From NCBI GenBank assembly GCA_019113645.1, contig DXGZ01000072.1, positions 1 through 64,000 of the forward strand: a stretch of DNA of 64,000 nucleotides, in the 5' to 3' direction. Of the stretch, positions 26,080 to 34,936 are shown piece by piece. The stretch is from Candidatus Mediterraneibacter vanvlietii (GTDB taxonomy: Bacteria; Bacillota; Clostridia; Lachnospirales; Lachnospiraceae). The notes under the pieces are model-generated. The model saw only the letters and a list, made by a program, of their open reading frames with translations, had not been told where the DNA came from and made no database searches. How positions within the stretch are numbered: position 1 is the stretch's first letter; every line of letters begins with the position of its first letter. Position numbers and translations under genes: made by a program.

Positions 26080-26859
26080 ATGTATCTGTTGAATTCACTT
26101 GCCATATCCATATCCATGTACTCGAAAATACCAGTCCCCAATGTGGAGTGGAATGAGAAAAACATGAAGTATGCGATGTGCTTCTTTCCTGTTGTCGGAG
26201 CGGTTATCGGAATTATTCAGTTCCTGATCGGAGGGGTTCTTCTGATGTACACGGACTGCGGATCTCTGTTTTTTGCCGTGGTGATGGCACTGATCCCGGT
26301 TGTCATTACAGGGGGGATCCATCTGGACGGATACGCGGATACCACAGATGCCCTCAGCTCCTACGGGGAAAAGGAAAAGAAGCTGGAGATCCTGAAAGAT
26401 CCCCACACAGGGGCATTTGCAGTGATCGGTCTGTGCGTGTATTTTCTCGCTGATGCCGCTCTGTGGAGTGAGGTGACGGCGGAGATGCTGCCGGTGGTGT
26501 CCTGCATGTATGTGATTTCCAGATCTTTGAGCGGAATCTCGGTTGTCAGCTTTCAGGCGGCAAAGAACAGCGGGCTTTTAAAGACATTTCAGGATGGGGC
26601 GCAGCGTCTCAGAGTAAGGAGTGTACTTATATTCTGGCTGTGCGCCTGCGCGGCGCTGATGATTTTCCTGTCATGGCAGCAGGCGGTGGGTGCCCTGCTG
26701 ACAGCAGCGGCTGTGTTCATCTACTATTACAAGATGAGCATGAAGCAGTTCGGGGGAACAACAGGCGACCTTGCGGGATATTTCCTGCAGGTGTGTGAGC
26801 TGGCCATGCTTGCCGGCATTCTGATCGGCGGGCTGGCAGGAGGGGCGGTGATGCTATGA
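26080..26859 (+). CDS. cobS: Adenosylcobinamide-GDP ribazoletransferase (cobalamin synthase) CobS
   Basis: A 259-residue integral membrane enzyme that joins adenosylcobinamide-GDP to alpha-ribazole (phosphate). It has six to seven hydrophobic segments, an Asp-rich site GGIHLDGYADTTDAL, and DPHTGAFAVIGL and GGTTGDLAGYF motifs that bind metal and phosphate. SD AGGAAGAGGAG precedes the ATG. The gap to cobT is 59 nt and it overlaps cobC by 4 nt. Confidence 0.94.
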   Translation: MYLLNSLAISISMYSKIPVPNVEWNEKNMKYAMCFFPVVGAVIGIIQFLIGGVLLMYTDCGSLFFAVVMALIPVVITGGIHLDGYADTTDALSSYGEKEKKLEILKDPHTGAFAVIGLCVYFLADAALWSEVTAEMLPVVSCMYVISRSLSGISVVSFQAAKNSGLLKTFQDGAQRLRVRSVLIFWLCACAALMIFLSWQQAVGALLTAAAVFIYYYKMSMKQFGGTTGDLAGYFLQVCELAMLAGILIGGLAGGAVML

Positions 26860-27473
26860 GAGTCCTGCTGATCCGGCATCTTCCCACCCCGGGAAATGAA
26901 AAACGGCAGTATATCGGAAGAACCGATGAAGCACTGTCTTTGGCGGCAGTTGAAAAGTTTCAGAGGCAGCACGGGGCAGGGGGGAAAGGGACGGCATATC
27001 CGCCGGTTGACTGGATCATCGCGAGCCCCCTGAAACGTTGCGTTCAGACAGCAAAACTGATCTGGCCGGGGCAGGAGATCCGGACAGAACCGATGTTAAG
27101 GGAGTGTGATTTCGGGCAATATGAGAGGAAAACCTACGAGGAACTGAAAAACGAACCGGAATATATCGAATGGATGGAATCAGGCGGGATGACCGCTTTC
27201 CCCGGAGGGGAGGAGCAGACAGAATTCCGTGCGCGCTGCGCAGCCGGGGCGGAGAAATGGATCGGACAGCTTTTTGAAAAGCGCGCAGACAGCGTGGCTT
27301 TTGTCATCCACGGGGGAACGATCATGGCTGTTCTTGAACAGCTGGCAGAAGGCCCCCGTGAGTTTTACCGCTGGCAGGCGGAAAACGGGGGCGGCTATAT
27401 CGCGGAAGCAGACAGGGAAGACTGGATGTCAGGCAGATATGTGCTGAGAAATATACACAGGCTGATCCCATGA
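26856..27473 (+). CDS. cobC: Histidine phosphatase family protein, likely alpha-ribazole phosphatase CobC
   Basis: A 205-residue branched histidine phosphatase. The phosphohistidine lies in LIRHLPTPGNEK, followed by YIGRTDE, and the second His is in FVIHGGTIMAVLE. Arg and Glu of the active site (SPLKRCVQTA and RECDFGQYE) are present. Position after cobS, with a 4-nt overlap, suggests it removes the phosphate from alpha-ribazole or adenosylcobalamin 5'-phosphate. The general phosphatase call is firm; the substrate is by context. It ends 8 bp from the convergent Rpn gene with no terminator between. Confidence 0.88.
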   Translation: MRVLLIRHLPTPGNEKRQYIGRTDEALSLAAVEKFQRQHGAGGKGTAYPPVDWIIASPLKRCVQTAKLIWPGQEIRTEPMLRECDFGQYERKTYEELKNEPEYIEWMESGGMTAFPGGEEQTEFRARCAAGAEKWIGQLFEKRADSVAFVIHGGTIMAVLEQLAEGPREFYRWQAENGGGYIAEADREDWMSGRYVLRNIHRLIP

Positions 27474-27481
27474 AGATTCAG

Positions 27482-28438
27482 TCAGTCTTCCTGCCAGTAT
27501 TTCCGGATATAGATTTCAGCATCCGCGCCGGAAAGATGATATTTTTCACAGATTTTTGCGGCAGCGGTTTCCCGGGAAATATCCAGCTCCTGCAGAGTAC
27601 TTAGCAGGCGGCGGATTCCCTGATCCCGCTCGGAGGAAGCACCTGATTTATAGCCGTCGGACTTTCCGGCAGTATAACCGTCTTCGTAGCCTTCGCGGCG
27701 CATGGCTTTTTCATATTTCTCCTGATCAAATGTTTCCAGTATCATCTGGATCACCTCGGTTTTCTGTTGTGTCAGAATATCCGTCAGAATCCCGCTTTTG
27801 ATGCAGGCGTCCACCGCAAGGGAGACGGAGATTTTCAGTGAAATATCAGAAGAGAGATATTTCCGCACCGTGTCGACAAAGATCGCGTACTCTTTCAGCC
27901 GGAGACATTTCTCCATCAGGGCGCGGTTGTGGCCGTAGTTGATGTTCAGCATGGTGGTGAGACATTCCAGACAGGGCGTGCAGTCTGTGTGCGGGCGTTC
28001 AAAGAGATCGCTCAGACGCAGGGTGAGCCGGTCCGGCTCTTCCTGGGTTCCGTTGTAGAACACGATGTGCTGCGGGAAGGGAAGTCTCTTGGGCGCGGAA
28101 CTGTAGATGTTGATCTCATGGGATGCGATGTGTTTCTCGTACAGTTTTGAAAAATACATGACGCCCCGGATCGGCATGTTCGGATTGAAGGAGCTCTGGT
28201 GTTCATACAGATTCAGTGTGGCGCCGATCAGGAAGGAGAGATCGTTTTTCATGGCGAGATAGAGCGCATTTTCAAGCGTGTTTACTTCCAGATCGTCAGG
28301 ATCATCATATGACGTGCCGTTCACCGCATTGTAAAGAGAGAGCAGATCCTCCTTTTTCTGAAACACAAGGCGGAAGAGCCGGTCCTTGTACTCTCTGTTT
28401 GCGGAAGGGGAATCCTGTGGATTTATTCTGTTGTTCAA
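27482..28438 (-). CDS. Rpn family recombination-promoting nuclease / putative transposase
   Basis: A 318-residue PD-(D/E)XK nuclease-like protein. The N-terminal region (about 18-140) has EYKDRLFRLVFQKKEDLLSLYNAVNG and LNLYEHQSSFNPNMPIRGV with an E-H-Q in place of the usual ExK, as in the Rpn (transposase_31) group. The C-terminal region has Gly-spaced repeats (GYEDGYTAGKSDGYKSG). Rpn proteins nick DNA and raise RecA-independent recombination; many are multicopy in Lachnospiraceae. Start is TTG behind GGAGGT. It runs against the cobalamin genes and separates two halves of that locus. The role here is unknown. Confidence 0.8.
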   Translation of the reverse strand: MNNRINPQDSPSANREYKDRLFRLVFQKKEDLLSLYNAVNGTSYDDPDDLEVNTLENALYLAMKNDLSFLIGATLNLYEHQSSFNPNMPIRGVMYFSKLYEKHIASHEINIYSSAPKRLPFPQHIVFYNGTQEEPDRLTLRLSDLFERPHTDCTPCLECLTTMLNINYGHNRALMEKCLRLKEYAIFVDTVRKYLSSDISLKISVSLAVDACIKSGILTDILTQQKTEVIQMILETFDQEKYEKAMRREGYEDGYTAGKSDGYKSGASSERDQGIRRLLSTLQELDISRETAAAKICEKYHLSGADAEIYIRKYWQED

Positions 28439-28795
28439 TAGTATACCTCCATTATAGGGAACAGGGTCAACGGTTGCAACCTTTTGTGTGCTTTTACAAA
28501 AAAGGAGTCTGTGGCGGATAGCGCCGCGATCAGCCGGCCGGATACAAAGCCCCGTCAGCAGTTTGAATCATACATCTGTCATCAGATGGGAATCCGGCGG
28601 AAAGAGTTTCCGGACCAGTGTGTGGATCCCTGATGTGTGTTAAACATTATATCCGATATAAAACAGAGGGGCAAGATGGCAGGATAGACAAAAAATTTTC
28701 AGTTTTTTCAGTGAGTTTTTCAGAGACATGCGGCTTGTACAGATGATACAATATGACCAGTATGAGTTTCAGTTTCAGCCCGGGAGGTGGAAGAT
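28439..28795. other. Gene-free stretch between Rpn and OLD-family genes
   Basis: 357 bp between divergent genes. A weak plus-strand promoter is possible: GAGACA (28723-28728), 18 bp, TACAAT (28747-28752). A 43-codon open frame ending near 28633 (containing QQFESYICHQMGIRRKEF) has no start codon or SD and could be a gene remnant. I see no repeat or RNA gene. Confidence 0.4.
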
Positions 28796-30664
28796 ATGCA
28801 GATTACGGATCTGTGCATCCGGAATTTTAAGTCCATCAGAAAGATGCAGATCAGGGAGATTGAAAACGCCCTTATACTTGTCGGAAAAAATGACACGGGG
28901 AAAACCGCTGTCCTTGATGCCCTGAGAGCAGTGGGCGGAGATTATGAGATCAGGCGGGAAGATTTTCAGGGGAATGCTCCCAATATCGAGGTCCGGGTGA
29001 CGATGAAGATCACAGAAGATGACCTGGAACGGTTCCACAGATATGGAATCGTGAGTTCCTACCGCAGATATGAGGCATGGTACCGGGATTTCTGCCGGAA
29101 GCTGCCTTCTTACCGGGATGGAAGACTTGAGTTTGTCTACTCGGCAAACCGGGACGGCCATGTGAGATACGGCGACGGGAAGCAGAAGAATAACCGGTAT
29201 ATTCCGCAGGTATTTCCCCATATCTACTACATGGATACACAGCGGGAACTGGAGCGGTTTCAGGATGACCTGCTTCTGCTTCAGGAGGATGATCTGCTCA
29301 AACAGATGCGGTCCGGATGCTGTATGTTTGATATGGCAAAGGAATGTAATCACTGTTTTTCCTGTATCGGCCTGATTCACAAGAAACTGCCGGAAGAACT
29401 CAATGCCTTTGAGGCCGCGAAGCTTCTGGAATATAAACTATATAACCTGAATCTGGACGCCTTCTCCCAGCGGGTGAATGAGATTTTCCACAGGAACGGC
29501 GGCCGGGATCAGATCCTCTATTGCATCAACCTGGATATCGAGCAGACGCTTGCTGTGCGCACGGAGATTGTAAAATCCGGAAATCAGGAAAAATGGCCGC
29601 CGGGCAGTATGGGGAAGGGGATGAGAAGCATCTATATGCTCTCCCTGCTGGAAGCGTACGAGGAGAAAGGCAGGCAGAATGCGGATCTGATCCTTGTGGA
29701 AGACCCGGAGATTTTTCTTCATCCGAAACTTCAGAAGGTGTCAGGCGATATTCTGTACCGGCTTTCACGGAAGAATCAGGTGATCTTCTCTACCCATTCA
29801 CCGAATCTGCTGTCGAATTTCACAAGCAGGCAGATCCGTCAGGTGTTTTTGAATGAAGAAGGATATCCGGAGGTGAAGGAGAAGACGGATATCAGCGCGG
29901 TTCTGGATGATCTGGGATATTCTGCCAATGATTTGATGAATGTGAACTTCGTGTTTATCGTGGAGGGCAAACAGGATAAGAGCAGACTTCCGCTTCTGAT
30001 CAGGAAGTATTATTCCGAGACTTTTGACAGGGACGGCAATCTCTCACGGATCGCGATTATCACGACAAACAGCTGCACGAATATTAAAACATACGCGAAC
30101 CTGAAATACATGAATCAGATCTACATTAAAGATAATTTCCTCATGATCCGCGACGGGGACGGAAAGGACAGCGGGGAACTCAAAAGACAGCTCTGCAGTT
30201 ATTATGCTGCCAGAAACGAGGAGGACATCGACCGTCTGCCGCGAGTGACGGAGAAGAATGTACTGATCCTGAAGTACTATTCGTTTGAGAACTATTTCCT
30301 GGATCCGAAAGTGATGGCTCAGATCGGTGTTCTGGGATCGGAAGAGGAGTTCTACGAGATCTTTCTGGAAAAATGGAAGGAATATCTGCACCGGCTGCGA
30401 AGCGGTCAGCGGCTGCTGGAAGTAATCGGCCATGGGATTGAATCCGTTGATGATGTGAAAGATCATATGGAAGAGATCAGAGTTCACATGAGAGGACATA
30501 ACCTCTATGATATCTATTACGGAAGATTTAAGGAAAACGAGCAGGAGGTTCTGAATGCCTATATTGACGCTGCTCCCAGAGAGGACTTTGAAGATATTCT
30601 CGACTCCATTGACCGGTTCCTCTACTTTGAGAGCAGGAAGAAGGCGCAGGGAGGTGTGAGATGA
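28796..30664 (+). CDS. OLD-family ATPase/TOPRIM endonuclease
   Basis: A 622-residue protein with an N-terminal SMC/ABC-like ATPase: LCIRNFKSIRKM, Walker A GKNDTGKTAV near residue 30, signature-like region GKGMRSIYMLSLLEAY, Walker B LILVEDPEIFLHPK and STHSPNLL. A C-terminal TOPRIM nuclease follows, with FIVEGKQDK (Glu near 389) and IRDGDGKD (DxD near 452). This is the domain plan of OLD, GajA and PARIS-type nucleases, many of which act in phage defence. No UvrD helicase (GajB) is adjacent, so it looks like a class 1 (lone) OLD. The start at 28796 is chosen because GGGAGG lies just upstream; GTG at 28787 would sit inside that SD. It overlaps the next gene as ATGA. Confidence 0.85.
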   Translation: MQITDLCIRNFKSIRKMQIREIENALILVGKNDTGKTAVLDALRAVGGDYEIRREDFQGNAPNIEVRVTMKITEDDLERFHRYGIVSSYRRYEAWYRDFCRKLPSYRDGRLEFVYSANRDGHVRYGDGKQKNNRYIPQVFPHIYYMDTQRELERFQDDLLLLQEDDLLKQMRSGCCMFDMAKECNHCFSCIGLIHKKLPEELNAFEAAKLLEYKLYNLNLDAFSQRVNEIFHRNGGRDQILYCINLDIEQTLAVRTEIVKSGNQEKWPPGSMGKGMRSIYMLSLLEAYEEKGRQNADLILVEDPEIFLHPKLQKVSGDILYRLSRKNQVIFSTHSPNLLSNFTSRQIRQVFLNEEGYPEVKEKTDISAVLDDLGYSANDLMNVNFVFIVEGKQDKSRLPLLIRKYYSETFDRDGNLSRIAIITTNSCTNIKTYANLKYMNQIYIKDNFLMIRDGDGKDSGELKRQLCSYYAARNEEDIDRLPRVTEKNVLILKYYSFENYFLDPKVMAQIGVLGSEEEFYEIFLEKWKEYLHRLRSGQRLLEVIGHGIESVDDVKDHMEEIRVHMRGHNLYDIYYGRFKENEQEVLNAYIDAAPREDFEDILDSIDRFLYFESRKKAQGGVR

Positions 30665-32109
30665 GAGGGAAGAGAAACTGGTGCAGGAGGCTGTTCCCGG
30701 CTGCCGGACTGCTGACGGCAGGATGCTGCTTCCTGGGCATGATTCCTGTTTCCGCCAACTCTGCTCAGACAGAGTGGGAGGGGTCGGCGCAGGGCGGAAT
30801 TGTGGTATCTGACAGCGAGTGTCCGCTTATAGTTGAAAATGAATTGCTGACTTTTGACATTCAGGAGTTTCCCAAAACGTTCTATGAAAGTCTTGACGAA
30901 TATCTCGCATACAGCGGAAAGGTGACGGCTGAATATACATTCTATAATCCTTCAGATTATACAGTGAGGGCAACGCTTGCGTTCCCTTTTGGCAGGGCAC
31001 CTGATTACGGCTATATCTATGACTATGACACCGGAGAGTCCTGTCTGGATGCGGATGTCCGGCTCTACAGCATAACCGCGGATGGGCAGGAGCTGGATAA
31101 GAAACTGCGGTTTACCTTCCAGGAATCCGGGGAGGCATTCGACCTGGATGAGGAACTGAATAAACTGGAACAGGGAATTGTGAAGGATGAATTCTACAGA
31201 CCGGATATGCCGGTGACAAAGTACACATACGAGTTTAAGGGCATTGACAATGAGACATACAATGCGGCACAGGCGATGGCGGTCATTGATGACTGGAGCG
31301 GCAGGACGAAGTATTTCTTCGGGGATACAGGCGGGTACTCGGATCTTACGGAACATGTGGAGGTATCTGTCTGGGCGGAAACCGGAAATGAGTTTACATT
31401 TTATGTGATCGGCGATGAGCCGGAAGAGATGCCGGAGTGGGTGATTTATGCGGACGGAACGCTTGAAAAGGAGATTGCCGGAGAGGTTGTTGAGAAATCA
31501 GCAGAAAAGCTTACAGTGGAGCAGCTTGCCCGGTCAATTTGCGGAGCATCTGAATATGTGAATTCAGGTGATCTGTACAATGCGGTCATTGCCATGCTCA
31601 ATCAAAGCGAGCAGAGGTGCGGTGTGATCATGAATGATTTCTATGAAGCCTGGCTTCTGGAATCGCTGATGCGGTGGTACGAATATGAGATCGTTCTGGA
31701 ACCGGGACAGCGGCTTGTGAACCGTGTGGAGGCGCCGATTTATCCGGCGGTCAGCGGAACGGGAGAAGCCGCAGAATACACGTACACCTATCTCCTGTCG
31801 CCGGCCGGGACATGGAAAGAGTTCGGCAGCCTCGATGTGGAGATTGATACGCCGTTTCATCTGACAGACAGTAAACCAGAAGGTATGGAAGAACGGGAGG
31901 GCGGTTATTCTCTGGCACTGGAAAGACTTCCGGAGGGAGAGCTTTCATTTGTCCTCAGAAGCAGTGACCGGACAGAGGCGTATATCAGCAGTCTGTTCCC
32001 CGCGGCGGCAGCAGCTGTGGTGACAGTGACTGCAGCTGTGGGGATCGGAGCCGCGGCGATCCTCATAGTGATAAGAAAGCAGAAGAAGGGAAAGCGGGAT
32101 AAAAAATGA
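30661..32109 (+). CDS. Exported, C-terminally membrane-anchored protein of unknown function
   Basis: 482 residues. It has a basic N-terminus and signal peptide (LFPAAGLLTAGCCFLGMIPVSA), a long acidic, Tyr-rich, probably beta-rich ectodomain (about 35-440), one membrane helix near 448-472 (AAAAVVTVTAAVGIGAAAILI) and a Lys-rich cytoplasmic tail. There is no LPXTG motif, so anchoring is by the helix. A Cys in TAGC could mimic a lipobox, but it sits inside the hydrophobic core. I do not recognise the ectodomain family. It overlaps both neighbours by 4 nt (ATGA), so it is translationally coupled to the OLD-family nuclease and the MBL protein. Confidence 0.75.
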   Translation: MRGKRNWCRRLFPAAGLLTAGCCFLGMIPVSANSAQTEWEGSAQGGIVVSDSECPLIVENELLTFDIQEFPKTFYESLDEYLAYSGKVTAEYTFYNPSDYTVRATLAFPFGRAPDYGYIYDYDTGESCLDADVRLYSITADGQELDKKLRFTFQESGEAFDLDEELNKLEQGIVKDEFYRPDMPVTKYTYEFKGIDNETYNAAQAMAVIDDWSGRTKYFFGDTGGYSDLTEHVEVSVWAETGNEFTFYVIGDEPEEMPEWVIYADGTLEKEIAGEVVEKSAEKLTVEQLARSICGASEYVNSGDLYNAVIAMLNQSEQRCGVIMNDFYEAWLLESLMRWYEYEIVLEPGQRLVNRVEAPIYPAVSGTGEAAEYTYTYLLSPAGTWKEFGSLDVEIDTPFHLTDSKPEGMEEREGGYSLALERLPEGELSFVLRSSDRTEAYISSLFPAAAAAVVTVTAAVGIGAAAILIVIRKQKKGKRDKK

Positions 32110-32927
32110 AGACAGTGATTCTGATTGACAATATCGGCGATGACGTTCTAACCGGCGAGTGGGGGCTTAGTTTCTATATCGAATACAGAGACAGGAAGAT
32201 CCTTCTGGATGCGGGCGGCATCTCGGGAGCATTTGCAGGAAATGCAGAGAAGCTTGGAATCCCACTTGAAGAGGTGGACGCTGCGGTGCTCTCCCATGCT
32301 CATTATGACCATGCGGACGGGATGAGTACATTTTTCCGGCTCAATGATCATGCGAAGCTTTATCTCAGAGAGTCGTGCGGTGAGAACTGTTATAAAAAGC
32401 CGGACGGAAAAATCAAATATATCGGCATACGGCAAGGATTTCTGGAAGCATATGCGGGCAGGCTTGTCCGTGTGTCCGGGACATATCAGCTCGGGGACGG
32501 CATCTGGCTGCTTCCCCACACTGCGCCTGCAGCCCGGCTGGAGGAAGCGGGAAATCAGGAATCCATGTGCCTGAAGGTGGGAGAAGAGTGGATCACAGAC
32601 TGCTTTGACCATGAGCAGAGCCTTGTGTTTGAGCTTCCGGAAGGACTGGTGATTTTCAGCAGCTGCTCTCACGCCGGGGCGGATCTCATCATCAGTGAGG
32701 TGCGGCAGGCGTTCCCGGACAGAGAGATTCTTGCCATATTGGGAGGATTCCACCTGTATAACAAGACTCCGGAATATGTGAGGAATCTGGCGGAGAGGAT
32801 ACGAAGTCTGGGAAAGATCGGTATCTATACCGGGCACTGTACCGGTGAAGAGGGATATGAGATCCTTCGGGAGGAACTGGGGGATTCGGTCCATCAGCTG
32901 CGCAGCGGGATGGAGATCCGGTTTTGA
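32106..32927 (+). CDS. Metallo-beta-lactamase-fold hydrolase, dihydropterin-phosphate-synthase-like
   Basis: A 273-residue cytosolic MBL-fold protein. Zinc ligands: HAHYDH (H64, H66, D68, H69), a His in SSCSHAGADLI, and GGFHLY and GHCTGEEGY near the C-terminus. The N-terminal VILIDNIGDD and EWGLSFYIEYRDRKILLDAG match the family annotated as 7,8-dihydropterin-6-yl-methyl-beta-ribofuranosylaminobenzene 5'-phosphate synthase-like (COG1237). The bacterial substrate is unknown. It overlaps the preceding exported protein gene by 4 nt; the next gene starts 53 nt later. Confidence 0.85.
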   Translation: MKTVILIDNIGDDVLTGEWGLSFYIEYRDRKILLDAGGISGAFAGNAEKLGIPLEEVDAAVLSHAHYDHADGMSTFFRLNDHAKLYLRESCGENCYKKPDGKIKYIGIRQGFLEAYAGRLVRVSGTYQLGDGIWLLPHTAPAARLEEAGNQESMCLKVGEEWITDCFDHEQSLVFELPEGLVIFSSCSHAGADLIISEVRQAFPDREILAILGGFHLYNKTPEYVRNLAERIRSLGKIGIYTGHCTGEEGYEILREELGDSVHQLRSGMEIRF

Positions 32928-32980
32928 GATGAAAATAATGCAGTGTATATTTTAAGGAAAAGAAAAAGAGGCAGAAGAAA

Positions 32981-33922
32981 ATGGAAGAGAAAAATCAGTT
33001 GTTAGATAAGAGGATCGCAGTAGTCGGGATCGGCGGTGTTGGAGGATACCTTGCGGCAATGCTGGGAAGGGTATGTCCGCATCTCACTCTGGGAGCAAGA
33101 GGCGGCAGAAGAGATTCCGTGTTAAAAGACGGTCTTGTTCTTCACAGTGATTATAAAGGTGAAATCGTCATTCATCCGGAGCATGTTGTTCCGGTGGCAG
33201 AGATCGGGGAGCAGGATTATATCTTTGTGTGCGTGAAGAATTATTCTCTGGAAGAAGTGTGCGCGGACCTTAAGAGCGCAGTGACAGATGACACGGTGAT
33301 TATTCCGGTTATGAACGGAGTGGACCCGGGGGATCGGATCAGAAGTCTTACAGGCAAGGGGACAGTGGTAGATTCCCTGATCTATATCGTAGCTTTTGCA
33401 AATGATGACTACTCGATCACCCAGCAGGGAGCTTTTGCAAATCTGAGGATTGGAATCACAGATGCAGATGAAAAAGGAAAGAAAAAAGTGTCTGAAGTAT
33501 CTCAGATGTTGTCCGGCGCGGACATTGATCATGAGGTTGCGGAAGATATTGAAGCTGCTATCTGGAAGAAATATATTCTGAACTGTGCATACAATGCGGA
33601 GAGCGCATACTATGACAACACGATCGGACAGCTCAGAAGCGATCCGGTAAAAGCAAAAGAATACGAGGCGCTTGTGAATGAGGCATACCAGGTGGGGCGT
33701 GCCAAAGGAGTGAATGTGAAGCAGGAAGATGTGGATGCGATTATCCACAGATTCTATTATGAGCTGGCAGACAATGCCACCAGCTCGCTCCAGCGGGATA
33801 TCCGCGCAGGAAAAAAAGCAGAGGTAGAAACTTTCAGCGGATATATTGTAAAAGAAGGAGCAAAGCTTGGGGTTGACACGCCTGTGACTGAGAAAATGTA
33901 TGAAGGGCTGAAAGAGAAATGA
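32981..33922 (+). CDS. Ketopantoate reductase family protein (PanE/ApbA-like)
   Basis: A 313-residue NADPH-dependent dehydrogenase. The Rossmann loop VVGIGGVGGYLAAMLG lies near residues 12-27, the central VKNYSLEEV and PVMNGVDP segments are typical, and the catalytic Lys is in IWKKYILNCAYN, followed by the C-terminal SSLQRDIRAGKKAEVETFSGYIV pattern of PanE. It reduces 2-dehydropantoate in the pantothenate pathway, or a related 2-keto acid. Many paralogues have other substrates, so no symbol is given. It overlaps cbiB by 4 nt, placing it in the same transcript as the B12 genes. Confidence 0.88.
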   Translation: MEEKNQLLDKRIAVVGIGGVGGYLAAMLGRVCPHLTLGARGGRRDSVLKDGLVLHSDYKGEIVIHPEHVVPVAEIGEQDYIFVCVKNYSLEEVCADLKSAVTDDTVIIPVMNGVDPGDRIRSLTGKGTVVDSLIYIVAFANDDYSITQQGAFANLRIGITDADEKGKKKVSEVSQMLSGADIDHEVAEDIEAAIWKKYILNCAYNAESAYYDNTIGQLRSDPVKAKEYEALVNEAYQVGRAKGVNVKQEDVDAIIHRFYYELADNATSSLQRDIRAGKKAEVETFSGYIVKEGAKLGVDTPVTEKMYEGLKEK

Positions 33923-34902
33923 CGGCAGTGACAGCGTCCATGCTTCTCTCACTCACCGCCTGTGCCGCCGGATTTATTCTCGACTCCCTTTTCGGGGATC
34001 CGGTGTGGCTCTATCATCCGGTCCGGCTGATCGGAAACGGAATCAGCATTGGCGAGAGGCTGCTTCGGAAGGCATTTGGAGAAAGACATCTGAAAGCTGC
34101 CGGCGGGGTGCTGTGGGTCTGCATTTGCGCACTCTCATTCCTGATTCCGTTCGGGATTCTCCATGCTCTGCAGAGAATCCATCCTGTCCTTCGGTTTGCG
34201 GCGGAGACATTCTGGTGCTATCAGATTCTGGCAGCAAGGAGTCTGTATACAGAGAGCATGAAAGTGTATGACAGATTAAAGGAACATGACCTGACGGGAG
34301 CCCGGAAGGCGGTCTCCATGATTGTGGGGAGGGATACGGAGAACCTGACGGAAGAAGGTGTTACAAAAGCTGCTGTAGAGACAGTGGCGGAGAATACATC
34401 TGACGGAGTAACAGCGCCCCTGCTTTATCTGCTGATTGGGGGCGCGCCGCTCGGGTTTCTGTATAAAGCAGTGAACACGATGGATTCCATGCTTGGTTAT
34501 AAGAATGAGAAATATCTGCATTTCGGCTGTATTCCGGCAAAGATGGATGACGTGTTCAACTACCTGCCGTCCAGGATTACAGCTGTGCTGATGACAGCAG
34601 CTGCGTTCCTGACAGGAATGGATGGGAAAAATGCGTGGAGAATCTATCGGAGGGACAGACGGAAACATGCCAGTCCCAATTCTGCCCAGACTGAGTCTGT
34701 ATGTGCGGGCGCACTGAGCGTGAGGCTTGCCGGGGATGCAGTATATTTTGGAAAACTGCACAGGAAAGAATATCTGGGAGATGCCATAAAACCGATAGAA
34801 CCGGAAGACATAAAAAAGGCAAACCGGCTGATGTACGTGACGTCGGTTCTCGTACTGGTCATTTTTGGAATCGTAAAACTGGCACTGTGTATGGCGGTAT
34901 AG
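33919..34902 (+). CDS. cbiB: Adenosylcobinamide-phosphate synthase CbiB
   Basis: A 327-residue integral membrane enzyme that attaches (R)-1-aminopropan-2-ol phosphate to adenosylcobyric acid. Conserved blocks: GFILDSLFGDPVWLYHPVRLIG, RSLYTESMKVYDRLK, VGRDTENLTEEGVTKAAVETVAENTSDGVTAPL, NTMDSMLGYKNEKY and NSAQTESVCAGALSVRLAG. Three to five hydrophobic segments. The start overlaps the panE-like stop as ATGA. The next gene, cobD, supplies its aminopropanol phosphate substrate. Confidence 0.95.
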   Translation: MTAVTASMLLSLTACAAGFILDSLFGDPVWLYHPVRLIGNGISIGERLLRKAFGERHLKAAGGVLWVCICALSFLIPFGILHALQRIHPVLRFAAETFWCYQILAARSLYTESMKVYDRLKEHDLTGARKAVSMIVGRDTENLTEEGVTKAAVETVAENTSDGVTAPLLYLLIGGAPLGFLYKAVNTMDSMLGYKNEKYLHFGCIPAKMDDVFNYLPSRITAVLMTAAAFLTGMDGKNAWRIYRRDRRKHASPNSAQTESVCAGALSVRLAGDAVYFGKLHRKEYLGDAIKPIEPEDIKKANRLMYVTSVLVLVIFGIVKLALCMAV

Positions 34903-34936
34903 GCAGCAGAGTCAGACAGGAGGAGAAAAGCAAAAC

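Noticed and set aside
28451..28479. TTGCAA-17-TATAAT on the minus strand as the Rpn promoter
   Set aside because: The start of transcription would fall inside or after the ribosome binding site (28445-28450), which makes its use unlikely.
28505..28640. Gene remnant before the OLD-family gene
   Set aside because: A 43-codon open stretch without start codon or SD; I could not tie it to any family, so it is only mentioned in the gap entry.
28796..30664. Gabija system
   Set aside because: GajA-like domain plan, but no GajB helicase follows; the next gene is an exported protein.
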